Positions 61,407-64,000 of a DNA stretch of 64,000 nucleotides are shown here, piece after piece. Location of the stretch: NCBI GenBank assembly GCA_964618455.1, contig CAZUAQ010000001.1, positions 124,001 to 188,000 of the forward strand, given 5' to 3'. The notes beneath the pieces were generated by a model. It was not told the DNA's origin. It saw nothing but the letters and a program-made list of their open reading frames with translations, and searched no databases. The position numbers and the translations under genes were made by a program. Source of the stretch: CAZUAQ01 sp964618455 (GTDB taxonomy: Bacteria > Planctomycetota > Phycisphaerae > UBA1845 > PWPN01). Every line of letters begins with the position of its first letter. Positions within the stretch are counted from its first letter, which is position 1.

Positions 61407-61868
61407 TCAGAAGCGCAGCGGCATCGGAATGACCCCTTCGCGGTGACCGAACAACTGCACCGCCACGCCGACCTCGTCGCTTCCGCCGTTCGCGTTGACG
61501 AGCAACTCCACCCGAAGGATCCGCCCCGATTGCGTCACGACCTGCCCCGTCCCGGGTTCCGGTCCGCATTCGCCCACCAGGAGTTTCAGCCGGTAATGCT
61601 GGCCGACGGTGACCCCGAAACGGGCGGGCAGAATCGCGTAGACGCCCGTCGGCCCGATGTTCACGCAGCGGCCGATCAGCATCGACGCCGCCGGGGAAGA
61701 GGGCGATTCGGGCAAGGGGTGGAATTCGACGTTGCAATGCAGGCAGCGGCGTTCACTCTGCCGTTTCTCGTTCTCCCGTTCCAGCAGGGCCGCGCGGGCG
61801 TGCCGGAAACTGCTCGAATAGGGATAGCCGGCGGGAGCGATCGAAGGTGAAGCGGTACCCAAGGCCAT
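61407..61868 (-). CDS. PilZ-domain-like protein
   Basis: 153 residues from the ATG at 61868, chosen because GAGGAGG lies about 5 nt upstream; the frame is open to 61994. A PilZ-like pattern is visible: RQSERR at about 35-40, then GRCVNIGPTGVYAILPARF, with NIGPTG standing for the (D/N)xSxxG motif, and a hydrophobic strand series QHYRLKLLV. Two cysteines (RRCLHCNV) sit between the two binding motifs. PilZ domains bind cyclic di-GMP, but the second motif has Gly where Ser is usual, so binding is uncertain. Cytoplasmic. Confidence 0.6.
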   Translation of the reverse strand: MALGTASPSIAPAGYPYSSSFRHARAALLERENEKRQSERRCLHCNVEFHPLPESPSSPAASMLIGRCVNIGPTGVYAILPARFGVTVGQHYRLKLLVGECGPEPGTGQVVTQSGRILRVELLVNANGGSDEVGVAVQLFGHREGVIPMPLRF

Positions 61869-62292
61869 GGCATCCTCCTCTGCCTCTTCCCCTGGCTTGG
61901 AAAAAGCCGACGCGTCGAACGGCCGCACCCAAAACAAGACATCCTTGGTCTGAATAATGTGCTGACCGCCGACTGACCTGACGGCGCCGTGCATCGTATC
62001 CTTACGAAAAGCCTCAGATTAGTTAGTCTTATGCTAGAAACAGCAGATGCACTTCGTCAAGCGCAAAATCAGCGATTCCAAGCTTTCGCCGTAGTTTTTA
62101 CTGGACCGTCAGGATGATTTTCACGTGGGGGGATCGGCTCAAGCCATCGTTCGGGGTATGCCGATGTCAAAGGTGTGACGGGTATCCGACTGCCTTGATG
62201 GGCATGCAGGATGAAGCGTCTCTTTCGCGGAGAACCGCGATCTTACCGGACGACGCATGCCCCTGTCGTGTTGATTTCGGACCACTCGGGAC

Positions 62293-62321
62293 TTGACAGT
62301 TCGGTTGGTCCTGTTTTAAAT
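62293..62321 (+). promoter_or_regulatory. Sigma70-type promoter candidate in the large gap
   Basis: Consensus TTGACA (62293-62298), 17-nt spacer, then TTAAAT (62316-62321), matching 4 of 6 -10 positions. The next coding start is about 670 nt away, so either a long leader or a separate small RNA would be made. Confidence 0.5.
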
Positions 62322-62597
62322 AGATTGGAAGGTTACGGTGATGAAGGCGGAGCGCTCGCAATGAAAGCGGCGTCCGATCCGCCAGATTTATCCGGGTCGC
62401 TGTCATAATACTTTTTCGCGGCCTGCTATTATTCGTTTTATACTCATAAATACTTGCCTGATCATACCTTCCCGTAGCCACCTGAATGACAATGCAATCG
62501 ACCGGCCGTTCGTGAGGATACCCTCTTCGCGCGTTGGCCGGAACTGAAAACAGCGGGGGGCCGCGCAATGGTGGCGGTCTCTCCTGAGGGGTATCGT

Positions 62598-62617
62598 CCC
62601 CCTGTCTTGACAGGGGG
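62598..62617. repeat. Perfect inverted repeat in the large gap
   Basis: CCCCCTGTC (62598-62606) and GACAGGGGG (62609-62617) separated by TT, which would form a hairpin with a CTTG loop. It is not followed by a T run, so it is more likely an RNA structure or binding site than a terminator. Confidence 0.5.
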
Positions 62618-62988
62618 CGCGGTGCCTGTCGGAAAAGTGAATATTCGGTCCCGAATGCCTTACGGTGAGTTGCCGTTCGGTGGCAGGGACAGATGGAAGA
62701 CGGACTGTCTTCAGGTGCAGCGGGCGTATGTCGCAGCCGAAGCCGTTCGCGGCGTTGTTTGACGCGGCGGGGGGTGACGGATTCGACCCAGCGTGGCCGA
62801 GGGCGGCGGTGATTTCGCCGATCGCGAAATGTCGCGTGCCTCGGAGCGATCGCTCCCGCGGGCCATGCCCAGCTTCGGTTCTCATCATACTTCGTAACGT
62901 AGTTGAGAATCCGTTAGGCGCGAGTGTGCGGCTGCGAACCGAAGGACGTTCCGTCGGCGTAGCGTGCCTCAGGCACGGGAGGAAAAAC

Positions 62989-63900
62989 ATGACTAGGACG
63001 AAAGGACAACGCTCGGCGTTTACGCTGATCGAGCTGCTGGTGGTGGTGGCCATCATCGCCCTGCTGATCTCGATTCTGCTGCCGAGTCTGGCGCGGGCCC
63101 GCGAACTGTCCAAGCGGACGGTGTGCGCGGCCAACCTCAAGGGGATTGGGACCGGTCTCTACACCTACGGCACGGAGAACACCGACCAGTTCCCGATCGC
63201 CAACCACGACAAGACGGCGGCCACCCAGGGTGTCAGCGCGGTGAACTATTACCGTCAGATCGGTAACCCGCAGGTCGAGACGGTCAACGAGACCGCCATG
63301 TCGACCGTGCGGAACTTCTGGACGCTGGTCCGCGACGGTGCGTCGGCTCCGGGCTCGTTCATCTGCCCGTCGACCGATGACCAGAAGTCGGACATCAGTG
63401 ATCCGCTGCTGTGCTGGGACTTCAGCACCGACGTGGACAGCTGTCTGAACGATCCCGATGTCGGTTTCAGCCAGGTCAGCTACGGCTACCAGGTGCCTTA
63501 CGGCAGCTCCGGGCTTCCGAGTGCCGACCGTGATCAGCGCATGGCGCTGGCCGCCGACCAGGGTCCCTACGGTGACGCCATCGAGGGTAACAACACGGCG
63601 GATCTGGCCACGATCATCAGTAACCTGACCAGCCTGAATGAGACCTCGACGCCGGAGGATTGGGTGGACAACAACTCGCCCAACCACACGCAGGGCGAAG
63701 GTCAGAACGTGCTCTACGCCGACAGCCATGCGGAGTTCCAGGGCAAGGCCAACGTGGGTGTGTCGCAGGACAACATCTACACACGCTGGAACAACAACAC
63801 GGGTGCCCCCACGCTGATTCAGCGTATCCAGGGTGAGGCGCCGGATGGCAGCACGAACCACGGCCCCTGGGATAACCAGGATTCGCTGATCTACCCGTAA
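62989..63900 (+). CDS. Prepilin-type N-terminal cleavage/methylation protein (type II pseudopilin-like)
   Basis: 303 residues from the ATG at 62989, preceded by GGGAGG 6 nt upstream; the frame is open much further 5' without pilin character. The short basic leader MTRTKGQRSA precedes the type IV prepilin site FTLIELLVVVAIIALLISILLP, where Phe is the first mature residue and Glu the +5 residue. The globular domain has a C-terminal DSHAEF phrase matching the H-X9-DG family common in Planctomycetota (DUF1559-like). It is likely processed by a prepilin peptidase and placed in the inner membrane or a pseudopilus. Role unknown. Confidence 0.85.
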   Translation: MTRTKGQRSAFTLIELLVVVAIIALLISILLPSLARARELSKRTVCAANLKGIGTGLYTYGTENTDQFPIANHDKTAATQGVSAVNYYRQIGNPQVETVNETAMSTVRNFWTLVRDGASAPGSFICPSTDDQKSDISDPLLCWDFSTDVDSCLNDPDVGFSQVSYGYQVPYGSSGLPSADRDQRMALAADQGPYGDAIEGNNTADLATIISNLTSLNETSTPEDWVDNNSPNHTQGEGQNVLYADSHAEFQGKANVGVSQDNIYTRWNNNTGAPTLIQRIQGEAPDGSTNHGPWDNQDSLIYP

Positions 63901-63958
63901 GGGTATTTGAATTGAACAGTGGTCGTTCCCTGGTGATCGGCCGCGACGAAGAACAAGG

Positions 63959-63986
63959 GCGGAGCAGTCATACTGGGCTGCTCCGC
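63959..63986 (+). terminator. Rho-independent terminator after the prepilin-type gene
   Basis: A 9-bp stem GCGGAGCAG / CTGCTCCGC (63959-63967, 63978-63986) with a 10-nt loop is followed by TCTTTGTT. It lies about 60 nt past the stop codon. The tail resembles that at 20959-20988. Confidence 0.75.
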
Positions 63987-64000
63987 TCTTTGTTATCAGC

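Larger units (their letters stand above)
61869..62988. other. Gene-free 1.1-kb stretch with promoter and hairpin signals
   Basis: No convincing protein is encoded here; the ORFs that cross it lack family motifs. It contains AT-rich islands (around 62020-62100 and 62400-62460), a strong plus-strand promoter candidate at 62293-62321, and a long hairpin at 62598-62617. The end near 62964-62976 has a small hairpin (GTGCC-TCA-GGCAC) directly before the ribosome binding site of the prepilin-type gene. It may be a long leader or hold a small RNA. Confidence 0.55.

Overview
The window looks like chromosomal DNA of a member of the Planctomycetota, possibly Phycisphaerae-like. The main pointers are an adjacent DUF1549/DUF1553 and DUF1501 pair, a fused LpxC-FabZ, large secreted proteins ending in a Cys-containing dockerin-like Ca-binding module, a DUF1559-like prepilin-type protein, several Gfo/Idh/MocA oxidoreductases and Tat-exported enzymes. 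The lineage is inferred from gene content only. The DNA is GC-rich, so most long opposite-strand ORFs are shadows.

Layout. 1-11.2 kb (minus strand): three tandem giant secreted proteins with alternating TIG-like and carbohydrate-binding-like modules and a dockerin-like C-terminus. The first two share a 1,158-bp almost identical 3' segment, and all three end at related hairpin terminators. 12.0-14.7 kb: DUF1702 - acyl carrier protein - ketosynthase. 14.7-18.9 kb (minus): an MFS transporter with a very large insert, a MetE-like zinc methyltransferase and a DapA-like aldolase. 19.2-23.0 kb: a chemoreceptor with a c-type-heme sensor domain, then two sugar-type ABC permeases with no partners nearby. 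23.0-28.1 kb: an envelope/lipid A operon (OmpH/Skp, lpxD, lpxC-fabZ, lpxA, GnnA-like oxidoreductase). 28.2-30.2 kb: aguB-aguA, which convert agmatine to putrescine. 30.3-33.7 kb: a DUF2092-TlpA-propeller fusion and a metallo-beta-lactamase lipoprotein. 33.7-34.9 kb: RdgC-like. 35.3-38.9 kb: a FixL/FixJ-type two-component pair plus a further NarL-type regulator.

39.0-41.8 kb: an oxidoreductase and another dockerin-like secreted protein. 41.9-45.9 kb: the bacterial RNA-repair pair Hen1-Pnkp. 46.0-49.4 kb: a GNAT, a Tat-exported enolase-superfamily enzyme, an SDR and RecO. 49.6-53.4 kb: the DUF1549/1553-DUF1501 pair. 53.4-55.2 kb: a MarR regulator and an oxidoreductase. 55.5-61.2 kb: a complete pyruvate dehydrogenase operon (homodimeric E1, E2, E3) preceded by a palindromic operator candidate. 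61.4-63.9 kb: a PilZ-like protein, a 1.1-kb gene-free stretch and a prepilin-type protein.

I saw no tRNA, rRNA, CRISPR array, insertion sequence or phage gene. The most notable items are the converted 3' ends of the tandem giant genes, the DUF1702-ACP-KS mini-cluster, the MFS transporter with its large insert and associated enzymes, and the Hen1-Pnkp cassette. All family assignments were made by reading motifs, with no database search.
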